A stretch of 64,000 nt of DNA. Origin: Planomicrobium sp. Y74 (GTDB taxonomy: Bacteria > Bacillota > Bacilli > Bacillales_A > Planococcaceae). Shown piece after piece: positions 8,641 to 16,746 of this stretch. The number at the start of each line of letters is the position of its first letter. Position 1 is the first letter of the stretch. The position numbers and the translations under genes were made by a program. The DNA lies in assembly GCF_003668635.1 (NCBI RefSeq), contig NZ_RCWH01000005.1, forward strand, positions 1 to 64,000, written 5' to 3'. Below the pieces are notes generated by a model. That model was given only the letters and a program-made list of their open reading frames with translations. It did not search any database and was not told where the DNA came from.

Positions 8641-9573
8641 ATGAGAGAACATTCTTATGCCAATCGGCAGTGGAAGTGGGCAGAAATCGATTTCCAGTCA
8701 GAAGAGCCGGAACTGCGTAAAATGACTTCCGGTTATAAGGTTTCTGACAAATGGCTGAAAAAAGTGGGGGATGAAAAGCATAATAATCTTCAGATGAACC
8801 GAAATGTCAACGAAAAGGAAGTGATTTGGGGTTCTCTGGTCTTTGGTGTAAATCCTGCTGATGAAGATTCCCAAAAAATTTTACATTTTTTTTTATCAGA
8901 GAATATGTTGATTACAAGTAATTTGGATTTTTTTTCAGTCGAAGACTTGGATAAGGAATTGATAAGAAAGAATATGGAGTCCGCTGATACAGCAGTTGAA
9001 GGAATGATGTCCATTACCAATGAAATTATCACCGACATTCTTGGTCAGATCGATGAAATGGAAATTAATGTAAGAAAACTGATGTGGAAGCTTGAGAAAT
9101 CAAATGGACAGAAGGTGATGAATCATCTAATGGGTGTGCGCCAGCAGCTGCTTATCCTGAAAAATATGATCATACCCATTCGGGAGATGCATATGGTGGT
9201 TAAAGAAATATTCGGAGAAACCGTTCAGGATAAAAAGCTGTACAAAAAAGCTGGAGAGCAACTTGATCGTTGTCAGTATCTAGTCAGTGAATATACTCAG
9301 GAAGTGGCAACCATGATTAATTTTGAAGAAATTATTGCTTCAGTAAAAGGAAATGAAGTGATGAAAACGTTGACGGTCATCACCTTATTGTTCACGCCGA
9401 TTTCCGCCTGGGGAGCATGGTGGGGAATGAATTTCGTCCACATGCCGGAACTGGACTGGCAGTTGGGCTATTTATTCGCAGGTATATTTATAGTCATTAA
9501 CACTTCGATTCTTGCCGTTTTCATAAAGAAAAAAGGATGGCTTGGCGATTTGCTGAGCATGAAGAAAAACTGA
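8641..9573 (+). CDS. CorA-like divalent cation channel
   Basis: A 310-residue protein of the CorA family: a long cytoplasmic N-terminal domain with an extended helical region (residues 110-240) and two C-terminal transmembrane helices. The pore signature reads WGMNFVHMPEL instead of the usual YGMNF-x-x-MPE, keeping the GMN selectivity triplet and the following MPE. CorA proteins form pentameric Mg2+ (or Co2+/Zn2+) channels. The ATG at 8641 follows AAGGAGGAG. The N-terminal domain is poorly conserved, so the transported ion is uncertain. A terminator follows its stop. Confidence 0.85.
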   Translation: MREHSYANRQWKWAEIDFQSEEPELRKMTSGYKVSDKWLKKVGDEKHNNLQMNRNVNEKEVIWGSLVFGVNPADEDSQKILHFFLSENMLITSNLDFFSVEDLDKELIRKNMESADTAVEGMMSITNEIITDILGQIDEMEINVRKLMWKLEKSNGQKVMNHLMGVRQQLLILKNMIIPIREMHMVVKEIFGETVQDKKLYKKAGEQLDRCQYLVSEYTQEVATMINFEEIIASVKGNEVMKTLTVITLLFTPISAWGAWWGMNFVHMPELDWQLGYLFAGIFIVINTSILAVFIKKKGWLGDLLSMKKN

Positions 9574-9605
9574 TTGGTTCCGATTTCAGTTTAATTGGAG
9601 ATAAT

Positions 9606-9648
9606 AAAAACCGGCAACTCCTGATTACAAGGCTTGCCAGGTTTTTTT
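9606..9648 (+). terminator. Rho-independent terminator after the CorA-like gene
   Basis: AACCGGCAA at about 9609-9617 pairs with TTGCCAGGTT at about 9634-9643 with a small bulge, followed by a run of seven T. It separates this gene from the convergent operon. Confidence 0.7.
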
Positions 9649-9658
9649 GCGTTCAATA

Positions 9659-10147
9659 TCAATCATTCGCTTCCATCGTTTCAGGATTCAGTTTCACAAA
9701 AGGTTTCTGCTCTAATTTAGGTCCCAGCTGGAACAGCAGCACGCCGCCGCTGATCATCAATACGCCAAGAAGCGATTGCCAGGTGAATGGAACCTGCTCG
9801 AGCCCGAACCAGCCGAGCGTATCCCACATCAGGCCGAAGAAAATCTGGGAGACCATGACGAGCGAAATAGCGCGGCTGGGTCCGAGAATCTGGACGCCTT
9901 GTGTGACACAAGCCACAACGCCGACTCCCACGATGCCGCTGAACCAGAACCATGGTTCAGCCTGGAAGCTGAATAAGCCTGTTCCTTCAAATATCAGGCC
10001 GGCCGCAAGCGAGGCGGCAAATCCCAAAAACAGAACCAATGCAGTGGTTGTCCAGACGCTGACCTGTTTTTTGACGTTTGCGTTAAACGTATTCTGGATG
10101 GAGACAAACGCTCCGCCGATAATTGCCAAAAAGATTCCGAGAGCCAT
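9659..10147 (-). CDS. DMT-family small transporter (YdcZ/DUF606)
   Basis: A 162-residue protein of five transmembrane helices, the size of DUF606/YdcZ proteins (half-size drug/metabolite transporters). The ATG at 10147 (MALGIFLAIIGG) is chosen because AGGAGGGATCC precedes it; a longer frame upstream overlaps the regulator gene and lacks a ribosome binding site. It carries the typical N-terminal signature SIQNTFNANV. It lies 11 bp after the Crp/Fnr-type regulator and belongs to a three-gene operon with a second DUF606 protein. Such half-size proteins often work as pairs. The substrate is unknown. Confidence 0.85.
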   Translation of the reverse strand: MALGIFLAIIGGAFVSIQNTFNANVKKQVSVWTTTALVLFLGFAASLAAGLIFEGTGLFSFQAEPWFWFSGIVGVGVVACVTQGVQILGPSRAISLVMVSQIFFGLMWDTLGWFGLEQVPFTWQSLLGVLMISGGVLLFQLGPKLEQKPFVKLNPETMEAND

Positions 10148-10158
10148 TTGGATCCCTC

Positions 10159-10824
10159 CTATTCGTATATATTTTGTCCCGCCTGCTCCAAAAGGGCATC
10201 GCGGTCGAGCAAAGTGATTTTGCCGCGTTTTTTCACAATCCATCCAGCTTGTTCAAATTGCTGGAGGACCCGGTTTAAATGGCGGTAGCTGGTGCCGATC
10301 AAATCCGCCATATCGATGAGCGAAGTGGATTCAAGCATCGGCTGGGTCGGAGTCATCGACAGCAGGTAACTTGCCGCGCGGACATCGACTGTATACAGCA
10401 GGTTGAAGTTCATCGCCCGCGTTTTAGTTTCAAACTTCGTCGTGATGGTCTGGAGTAAAAATTGCAGCCACGCCGCGTTATCCGCCATATGTTTGCGGAG
10501 TGCATCGTATGATATGCCGATGACCACAATATCTGTTACGGCCTCCACCGTATTGATGAACGGACATTCTCTTACGTATTCAACATCGCCTACGATATCG
10601 AATTGTGACTTGAATGCCAGAATCAGCCGTTTTCCTTCAGGGGACAGTATGGAAATTTTCAATTTTCCTTTGACCAGCAGATATAGCGTGTCCGCTTCGT
10701 CACTTTGTGAAAACAAGCGTTCACCGCTGCTGTAGGTGGCGACAAACATCTCTTCCCGGACATGCTCAGGAAATAAATCCAAAAGTTCAAACTGCTGAAG
10801 ATAATCCGCAATGCGCCTGTCCAT
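10159..10824 (-). CDS. Crp/Fnr-family transcriptional regulator (YeiL-like)
   Basis: A 221-residue regulator with an N-terminal cyclic-nucleotide-binding-type domain (residues 15-125, containing SGERLFSQSDEADTLYLLVKGKLK) and a C-terminal Crp-type winged helix (about 165-215), whose recognition region is IDMADLIGTSYRHLNRVLQQFEQ. The cysteine cluster of Fnr is absent. It sits between two DUF606 transporter genes with gaps of 12 and 11 bp, an arrangement known for YeiL-type regulators, so it probably controls this operon. A candidate operator lies at 11319-11330. The ligand is unknown. Confidence 0.88.
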   Translation of the reverse strand: MDRRIADYLQQFELLDLFPEHVREEMFVATYSSGERLFSQSDEADTLYLLVKGKLKISILSPEGKRLILAFKSQFDIVGDVEYVRECPFINTVEAVTDIVVIGISYDALRKHMADNAAWLQFLLQTITTKFETKTRAMNFNLLYTVDVRAASYLLSMTPTQPMLESTSLIDMADLIGTSYRHLNRVLQQFEQAGWIVKKRGKITLLDRDALLEQAGQNIYE

Positions 10825-10836
10825 TCTTCTCCACTC

Positions 10837-11262
10837 CTACAATTTCAAAATAATGACGCCTGCAATCATCATCAGTACGCCGACAATCTGAGTCTTTCCA
10901 ATTCTCTTTTGAGACATATCAAACCATCCTCTGCCATCGATGGCAATTGCCAGAACAAGCTGGGCAATCAGGAAAATAGCGATGGTCAACGTTACCCCCA
11001 TTATATGGACCGCAGTCATATTGCTGAACAGCACAATCGCTGCAAGCATGCCACCGGACGCATATAAAGGTGAAACCTGTGGAAGTTGGCGATACGACCG
11101 GTCTCTTATGATCAGTACAATGAAAATTGCCAGCACAAAGCCGGTCAGCTGGGTCATCGTAGCCGCTTGCCACGAACCGATCTGACTGCTGATCGTCGCA
11201 TTTGCCACGCTCTGGAATGTCAGAAAGAATCCGCCGAGCAGCGCAAATAAAATCCCTTTCAT
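10837..11262 (-). CDS. DMT-family small transporter (YdcZ/DUF606)
   Basis: A protein of about 141 residues with four or five transmembrane helices, paralogous in fold to the DUF606 gene two places downstream. It opens with MKGILFALLGGFFLTFQSV and has the FQSVANATIS motif of the family. The ATG at 11262 is preferred; an in-frame GTG at 11271 is only three bases after the AAAGG site. It is the first gene of the operon with the Crp-type regulator and the second half-size transporter, suggesting that the two proteins form a heteromeric exporter (inference). Confidence 0.83.
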   Translation of the reverse strand: MKGILFALLGGFFLTFQSVANATISSQIGSWQAATMTQLTGFVLAIFIVLIIRDRSYRQLPQVSPLYASGGMLAAIVLFSNMTAVHIMGVTLTIAIFLIAQLVLAIAIDGRGWFDMSQKRIGKTQIVGVLMMIAGVIILKL

Positions 11263-11318
11263 AAAATGCACGCACCTTTCTATACTCCTAATTTACAGGG
11301 GCAGAAACGGCACGAAAA

Positions 11319-11330
11319 GGACACATGTCC
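11319..11330 (-). promoter_or_regulatory. Candidate operator of the Crp/Fnr-type regulator
   Basis: A palindrome with arms GGACA and TGTCC around a 2-base centre lies upstream of the DUF606-regulator operon. If TAAATT (11295-11290 on the minus strand) is the -10 box, the palindrome is centred at about -41.5, the class II activation position of Crp/Fnr proteins. This rests on sequence alone. Confidence 0.35.
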
Positions 11331-11515
11331 CATTCATCATCACTTAATTGCAGAGGAGTGGCAAGAAAAATATTTCTGAAAAGAGTCTGAAAATTTCAGT
11401 TATAATGGATATATACAAAATGTGCGGCTTAAAGGGATTGATTGACCTGCATAGACACCGATTTTTCCAGCATTTATTGGCCACGGAAGTTTTCAATACA
11501 AAGGAGTAGAGCAAA

Positions 11516-12112
11516 ATGCAGAATTCCTTACCGAAAAAGTTCGATAAGCAAGCGAATAAATACAATAAACTCCGTACACATGATAAGACTTTCAAATACC
11601 GGCAAAAAATCTTTCAGGATATGCACGGTGAAGTATTGGAAGTCGGAATTGGAGTAGGGCTTAATTTCCCTCTGTATAACAGGGATGTCGAATTGACCGG
11701 AGTGGACTTCAGCGGAGAAATGCTGAAAAGAGCTCGTCAGGCTGCAAAAGAATATCCGTTCAAAACGACGCTTATTCAGGAAGATGTGGAGACGATCGAT
11801 TTCCCTGAAAACAGTTTTGATGTAATCGTTTCTTCCGGAACTTTATGCGGCTATCAAAACCCGCTCGACGTTTTGAACAACTTTCAAAAATGGTGCAGGC
11901 CGGAAGGGAAAATACTATTGCTGGAGCACGGCATCAGTTCCAATAAACCTCTGGCATGGCTGCAGAAATCCCTTGATCCGTTGGCGGTGAAAATGGTGGG
12001 CTGCCACGCAAATCGCGATATCAGTGGGCTGGTTAAAAGTTCTAAGCTGAACTTTGCCAGAGAAGAGCGCTATCTGGCGGGAAATGTCTATTTGATATGG
12101 GCGAAGCCTTAG
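11516..12112 (+). CDS. Class I SAM-dependent methyltransferase
   Basis: A 198-residue methyltransferase of the Methyltransf_11/25 type. Motif I is VLEVGIGVGLNFPLY (about residues 39-53), followed by LTGVDFSGEMLKRARQ for ribose binding, the acidic QEDVETIDFPENSFD region, and FQKWCRPEGKILLLEHG. It resembles small-molecule or quinone-type methyltransferases; the acceptor is unknown. The start has an AAAGGAGTAG site. The metallo-hydrolase gene follows after 47 bp on the same strand. Confidence 0.88.
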   Translation: MQNSLPKKFDKQANKYNKLRTHDKTFKYRQKIFQDMHGEVLEVGIGVGLNFPLYNRDVELTGVDFSGEMLKRARQAAKEYPFKTTLIQEDVETIDFPENSFDVIVSSGTLCGYQNPLDVLNNFQKWCRPEGKILLLEHGISSNKPLAWLQKSLDPLAVKMVGCHANRDISGLVKSSKLNFAREERYLAGNVYLIWAKP

Positions 12113-12159
12113 GATTTTCTCTTTCAATGAATGGATATCAGATATAAAGGAGAGAGAAA

Positions 12160-13011
12160 ATGTTAAATAAAATCAGTGATAAAACTTATTATTTATCCAA
12201 TCAGGAAGATAAAGGACGGCCAGCTCTGGGATTAGTAAGTGGCGACCATTCCAGTCTTATAATTGATGCAGGCAATTCCCCCCGGCATGCTGAAGAATTC
12301 TTACAGGAAATCGAAAAGCTGAATGTGCCACGGGTTGAATATGCAGTTATCACACATGCGCATTGGGACCATTTTATGGGCATGAATGAGTTTGATGCAC
12401 CGATTATCGTCAACCATCAAACAAACGAGCTGTTACAGAGATGGCTGAATTTCTCGTACGATGACCTTTCACTTCAAAAGCGTGTGTCGGATAAACAGAT
12501 GAGTCCCCAATGTATGGAGATTCTGAAAGAAGATATGCCTGATAGGGACAATTTCAAATTGAGAACTCCAGACTTAATATTTGAGAAATCAGTAGTTATC
12601 GATTTAGGGAATAAAAAATGTGTTATTGAAACCGTTGAAAGCACACATACGACCGACTCAACAATTGTCTATATTCCTGACGAAAAAGTACTCTTTTTGG
12701 GTGATTGCGCATATGGCACAACGACAAATGGTTTATTTCATTTCAATCAATCCCTTTTAATGCCCATGATTCGGGATATACAAAAATATGACGCTGAATG
12801 GTTCGTTCTTGGTCATGAAACAATTTGTGATTTGGATGAAATGGATCTTTACTGGAAAGAGCTGATAACAGCGAGCGCAGCGGTGAAGTCTGTATCACTT
12901 CAAAAAGCTGAAGAAAATTTCAAGGCAGAAAGCAATAGAGAGCCGAATGAAAATGAATTATTTTTTATAAAAGCTTTTGTGAATGATCGGATTATAAGGT
13001 CTCAAAGTTGA
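12160..13011 (+). CDS. MBL-fold metallo-hydrolase
   Basis: A 283-residue metallo-beta-lactamase-fold protein. The metal motif is intact: ITHAHWDHFMG (H-x-H-x-D-H) near residues 65-75, with a later GDCAYGTT aspartate and LGHETICD histidine supplying the remaining ligands. It is probably a dinuclear zinc hydrolase of the cytoplasm, substrate unknown. The gene starts behind AAAGGAGAGAG. The T-box leader of the next transcript begins about 75 bp after its stop. Confidence 0.87.
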   Translation: MLNKISDKTYYLSNQEDKGRPALGLVSGDHSSLIIDAGNSPRHAEEFLQEIEKLNVPRVEYAVITHAHWDHFMGMNEFDAPIIVNHQTNELLQRWLNFSYDDLSLQKRVSDKQMSPQCMEILKEDMPDRDNFKLRTPDLIFEKSVVIDLGNKKCVIETVESTHTTDSTIVYIPDEKVLFLGDCAYGTTTNGLFHFNQSLLMPMIRDIQKYDAEWFVLGHETICDLDEMDLYWKELITASAAVKSVSLQKAEENFKAESNREPNENELFFIKAFVNDRIIRSQS

Positions 13012-13085
13012 TTTCATAGTTGAAAAGAAAGCTTATTGACTTATTCTGTTATTTCGATTAATCTGGATAAAATCTAAATACCTAA

Positions 13086-13312
13086 TTATTGGAAATTTTA
13101 AGGATCAGTAAATAAACAGGACTTTTCCAGAGAAGATATCGAAAGCTGTGAGATATCCAAAGGACGTTTATCGAACCTGCCTTTCATAACCTGTATTGAA
13201 AAATACAGCGGTTTATCCCGTTATCCATTTAGAGAGTAAAGCTTTGCTTTAAATAAGGGTGGTACCACCTCCAGGGGTCCCTTTGTTTGAAGCAGGGCTT
13301 TTTTTATTTTTA
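13086..13312 (+). promoter_or_regulatory. T-box leader (candidate isoleucine specifier) upstream of a GNAT gene
   Basis: The T-box core AAGGGTGGTACCACC is at 13255-13269 and a T-rich terminator tail at 13299-13310. Upstream elements fit stem I: AGTA at 13107-13110 opposite GAA at 13173-13175 (loop E-like), the helix ATAAAC (13112-13117) with GTTTAT (13166-13171), and a distal helix GATATC (13135-13140) with GATATC (13152-13157). A stem III-like hairpin is CTGTAT (13191-13196) with ATACAG (13202-13207). The triplet next to GAA is ATC (13170-13172), pointing to uncharged tRNA-Ile. T-boxes usually control aminoacyl-tRNA synthetases or amino-acid genes; here the first gene is an acetyltransferase. 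Confidence 0.8.
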
Positions 13313-13348
13313 AGGAAAAAGCTTGAGCAGTGGAATGGAGTGGAAAAG

Positions 13349-13897
13349 ATGAAAGGAATTAAGTTAGTGAACCATCGGGAAGAATACTGTCATGAGATTT
13401 ATCGGCTTTCTTCTGTTCCTCAAGTGAAAGATGCGCTGGGTTTACCGGATGGTACCGTTGAAGATACTAAACACTTCATCCAGAGGGTGCTGGCGGAAGA
13501 ACAATTGGGCAGGACTGTTCCACGGGTCATTTTCGATGAAAATGACAGGCTGGTCGGTCTTACTGATTTAATGTTTATCGATCGTCAAAAGAAGTCTTGT
13601 CACATCGGTACATGGATTGGCTATGAGTATTGGGGTCAAGGCTTTAACGAAGCTTCCAAGCTGGCTATGCTGCAGATTGCATTTGAAGAACTGGATCTGG
13701 ACTATGTTTTTGCTGGGGCAAGAGCAGTGAATATACGTTCCCAAAAGGCGCAGGAAAAGTTGCCGTTCATTCGCCTCCATGTAGAATCGGAATTCCCGGA
13801 AGAGCACAAGGCGTTGGAGAAAAAGGAGAAGCAGCCTTGCGTTTTAAATGTTTTTACCAAAAGAGATTTTCTGTCTTATATAGAAGAAAGCGGGTGA
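13349..13897 (+). CDS. GNAT family N-acetyltransferase under a T-box
   Basis: A 182-residue GNAT protein. The acetyl-CoA-binding motif A reads IGYEYWGQGFNEASKLAML, with the pattern Q-x-x-G-x-G/N, and a later ARAVNIRSQKAQEKL region matches RimJ/RimL-like enzymes. The ATG at 13349 is taken because a longer frame would start inside the T-box terminator. The acceptor substrate is unknown, but control by a tRNA-Ile-type leader suggests a link with amino-acid supply or translation. The serine hydrolase gene begins 3 bp after its stop and should share the transcript. Confidence 0.85.
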   Translation: MKGIKLVNHREEYCHEIYRLSSVPQVKDALGLPDGTVEDTKHFIQRVLAEEQLGRTVPRVIFDENDRLVGLTDLMFIDRQKKSCHIGTWIGYEYWGQGFNEASKLAMLQIAFEELDLDYVFAGARAVNIRSQKAQEKLPFIRLHVESEFPEEHKALEKKEKQPCVLNVFTKRDFLSYIEESG

Positions 13898-13900
13898 ACT

Positions 13901-14917
13901 ATGCAAACTGACCAGAAAAACGACTTGTTATTTGCACCAGTGATTGATCACGTCAAAAACACAGCGAACATTGTAGATTGCACAGGTTCTGCACTATTGA
14001 TCGTGCAGAATGGAAAAATTACAGTGGAAAAATACTGGGGTACGCATTCAAAGGAAGAAAATGCGAAAAGAGTACAGGAAACGACGCAATTTCATATTGC
14101 ATCAATAAGAAAATGCTATATCGGTTTTGCTGCCGCGTATGCTGTGCATGAAGGATTTATACGGTCAATTGATGACTTGGTTACCGAATATATCCCTACT
14201 AACGAACCCGAGCTTTTCGAGGGAGTAACCATTAGGCACCTCTTGACTCATACGCACGGCTTAAAAAAGAGTGGCAGCGAAATTCAAAGGGAATTCCCGG
14301 CTGGTGAGAGTTGGGCATACCGGGGGGTTGGCATCAATACTTTAACCGAAGTCATTGAAAATGCTACAGGCAAGAGTATTGCAGAAATTCTGACGGAGCA
14401 AGTCTTCAGCAAATTGAATTTTACTGAAACAGGTTGGCATTCGGAAATGACCGAAAATCTGGTGGACGTGATAAGAGATTCGGATGATACAAGCTGGTAT
14501 AACGGCACGAGCGTTTCTGGAAATGAACGGAATATGTACGTTTCTGTGAGGGAACTGGCCAAATGGGGAGAGCTTCACCTGAATAAAGGACGCGCAGCAG
14601 GCGAACCGCTTGTTCCAAGTGGCATCATCGAGCTGGCTACTTCGGTTCAAAGTCCGAAAATGTCGGATGCGGATCTACCACAGAACGGCTTTTTATGGTT
14701 TGTGAAAGACTTGCCTGCTAAACAGACCGAAATTGGGGGATCAGTTCCGGAAGGTTCATTTCAAATACTGGGTTATACAGGAGTCACACTCCTTGTGATT
14801 CCGAAATATAATCTGGTAGCTGTCAGAGCTTTCAATAGTTTTGGTTCTCCAGCGGGATATGATTATCTGGAAGATGTTCGGACGTTTGGGGATGTTTTGG
14901 TTAGTTGTGTAGAGTAA
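13901..14917 (+). CDS. Serine hydrolase (beta-lactamase/PBP fold)
   Basis: A 338-residue class C beta-lactamase-like protein. The catalytic S-x-x-K tetrad is SIRK in FHIASIRKCYIGF. The second motif is YRG in SWAYRGVGINTL where most relatives have Y-x-N, so the usual Asn is missing. IRHLLTHTHGL matches the family. No signal peptide is visible, suggesting a cytoplasmic esterase or amidase rather than a wall enzyme. It starts 3 bp after the GNAT gene and so lies under the same T-box. Substrate unknown. Confidence 0.83.
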   Translation: MQTDQKNDLLFAPVIDHVKNTANIVDCTGSALLIVQNGKITVEKYWGTHSKEENAKRVQETTQFHIASIRKCYIGFAAAYAVHEGFIRSIDDLVTEYIPTNEPELFEGVTIRHLLTHTHGLKKSGSEIQREFPAGESWAYRGVGINTLTEVIENATGKSIAEILTEQVFSKLNFTETGWHSEMTENLVDVIRDSDDTSWYNGTSVSGNERNMYVSVRELAKWGELHLNKGRAAGEPLVPSGIIELATSVQSPKMSDADLPQNGFLWFVKDLPAKQTEIGGSVPEGSFQILGYTGVTLLVIPKYNLVAVRAFNSFGSPAGYDYLEDVRTFGDVLVSCVE

Positions 14918-14973
14918 TTATACTTAAGAAGAAGTAAGAAATATTTTTGGATAGAACAAGGGAGATAAGCTAA

Positions 14974-15654
14974 ATGGAACCAATCGGAGAAATAGTATTA
15001 GTAGGGACATATCATTTTGTTCAACAGGAGGAAACATTGACAAATAAGGAAGAGGAAATATTGAAGCTGGTTGATTTATTGGCGGAATTAAAACCCTCAA
15101 AGGTTGCAGTGGAATGGGAAAAAAGTGCGCATGAGGATTTAAATGCTGAGTACACCAAGAGCCCTGAAGAATATTCAATGAATGAAATTGAACAGATAGG
15201 ATTCAGGTTAGCCAGCCAATTAAATCATGAGGAAATTTTTGCAATCAACTGGAGTGGTCACTTAACTCAGGAAGATATGATTTTACTTAATCAATCGATT
15301 CAAACGGATCATCCTGCTGTTTTACGAGTAATCGAAAATTACAGCACGCCTTCTATTAGTTCCGGCGTTTCATTAATAGAATCTTATCGGGAACTGAATA
15401 ATAAAGAAAAAAATGCTGAGTTGGAAAAAATGTATCTATCATTTCTTTCAGTAGTCCATAATGGGCAGAATATCGGCCATACTTTTTTAAGTAAGTGGGT
15501 TGAGAGAGAATTAATGATTGTGAAAAATGTTTTTGACATCGTTGAAAAACCAGAAGAACGAGTTCTTTTGCTGGTTGGTGGCGATCATTTATGGATGCTT
15601 ACCAAACTCTTTGAAGGAAAGGGATGGAAGGTAATAAATCCTTTTGAGAGTTGA
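14974..15654 (+). CDS. DUF5694 family protein
   Basis: A 226-residue protein opening with IGEIVLVGTYHFVQQEE and ending with RVLLLVGGDHLWMLTKLFE, both typical of DUF5694, which is distantly related to the TraB/GumN hydrolase fold; the paired G-x-x-H and GGDH motifs could bind metal. No signal peptide or membrane segment is visible. Base composition is more AT-rich than that of the genes around it, which may point to transfer. The start follows GGGAGATAAG. Function unknown. Confidence 0.7.
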   Translation: MEPIGEIVLVGTYHFVQQEETLTNKEEEILKLVDLLAELKPSKVAVEWEKSAHEDLNAEYTKSPEEYSMNEIEQIGFRLASQLNHEEIFAINWSGHLTQEDMILLNQSIQTDHPAVLRVIENYSTPSISSGVSLIESYRELNNKEKNAELEKMYLSFLSVVHNGQNIGHTFLSKWVERELMIVKNVFDIVEKPEERVLLLVGGDHLWMLTKLFEGKGWKVINPFES

Positions 15655-15712
15655 GTTAACAATTTATAAAAATTGAAGATAAAGCAGAGATTTTCACGAG
15701 GAGTTGATTTTT

Positions 15713-16033
15713 ATGCCAATGGAACAAGAAATGCACGGGTTGCTGATCGTCGGTTTTTCTTTGGTTGTCGGCTTAATGATTCTGGCGACCTTATTTTTAT
15801 GGGTCCGAAGCAAAAACAATAATATAGCTTACGCTTCTGTCCTCGCTCATTTTCTTCTTGTGTCTGTCGCCTTATATTTCTTGCTTAATGCCATTACTTT
15901 TAATGGGGATTATCCCATGGCTTCCGAAGAAATATCGCTTCGTCTTGGTATCTCAGGAATCATCTGGGCAGCAAGCATGATTTGTCTATTGATCGGATTG
16001 ATCAAATTTTCCAGAGTGAATAAAGTTTACTGA
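15713..16033 (+). CDS. Small membrane protein, hypothetical
   Basis: A 106-residue protein with three transmembrane helices (about residues 10-30, 40-60 and 80-100). The ATG at 15713 is chosen for its distance of nine bases from GAGGAG; an upstream TTG is too close. No domain was recognised. It stands alone between the DUF5694 and DUF4871-like genes on the same strand. Function unknown. Confidence 0.7.
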   Translation: MPMEQEMHGLLIVGFSLVVGLMILATLFLWVRSKNNNIAYASVLAHFLLVSVALYFLLNAITFNGDYPMASEEISLRLGISGIIWAASMICLLIGLIKFSRVNKVY

Positions 16034-16205
16034 CTTTCTTATTTTTATTGGTGTCTATTCATATATCTTTAAACGACAAGGGAGAGACATTATGTTTCTT
16101 CTTTTTATTTTATAGAAAATTCTAACTTCAGAAGAGTTGATTGTATATTTTTGGTATATTAAAGGAAATAGATTTCTGAAAGTTAAAGTGGAAGGAGTGA
16201 CTTAA

Positions 16206-16688
16206 GTGAATTTTTTCCGAGGTTTGTTCTTAATGATGATTACTCTTCTCGTTCTTACAGGCTGTAATGAGATTTCAGGAGAAAGTGATGAATCGGCAGC
16301 TGAAGAACTAAACTGGGAACAAAGCCCGCTTTTTGAAGCAAACGGCTATTCCATGATCGGAGAAGAAGGGGTCACTGGTTTTATTTATGAAGACAGTGAG
16401 GTGGATCGTTTTTATCCGAACAAAATACAAAAGTATATGTGGCATTTCTGGGAAAGCGAAAAGGACATAACGGGTAAATTTATGGTCATAGGGACTCAGG
16501 AGAAGACTCAGGAGCAAATAGAAGTAGTTCCGGCAGGTCGGGATATTTCACGCCTTGCTCCGAATGATGGAGAGCCCTATCGTATCCCGACACATATGGC
16601 GCTGCCGAAAAAAGGAATGTGGAAATTGGAAGCAAAGTTTGATGATCAAGTTGTCGGTACTGTCTATGTGGAAGTCCATGATTATTAA
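16206..16688 (+). CDS. Lipoprotein, DUF4871-like
   Basis: A 160-residue lipoprotein: GTG start behind GAAGGAGTG, signal peptide with lipobox VLTGC, then a short acidic linker and a compact domain. The motifs SMIGEEGVTGFIYED and NKIQKYMWHFWESEKD recall DUF4871 proteins of Bacillus. It should be anchored on the outer face of the membrane. The C-terminal region (KGMWKLEAKFDDQVVGTVYV) looks like an immunoglobulin-type beta domain. Function unknown; the family call is from memory and uncertain. Confidence 0.7.
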   Translation: MNFFRGLFLMMITLLVLTGCNEISGESDESAAEELNWEQSPLFEANGYSMIGEEGVTGFIYEDSEVDRFYPNKIQKYMWHFWESEKDITGKFMVIGTQEKTQEQIEVVPAGRDISRLAPNDGEPYRIPTHMALPKKGMWKLEAKFDDQVVGTVYVEVHDY

Positions 16689-16746
16689 ACGCAGTGAAGG
16701 GAATGGATTTGGATGCTGAAATCAGGAGAGCGGCAGTGGCAACTTT

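Noticed and set aside
9717-9953. Minus-strand 78-residue frame inside the DUF606 gene
   Set aside because: Out-of-frame shadow with many Arg residues and no start site.
9537-10217. 226-residue plus-strand frame
   Set aside because: It is the antisense shadow of the DUF606 and Crp-type genes on the minus strand, whose motifs and ribosome sites are clear.
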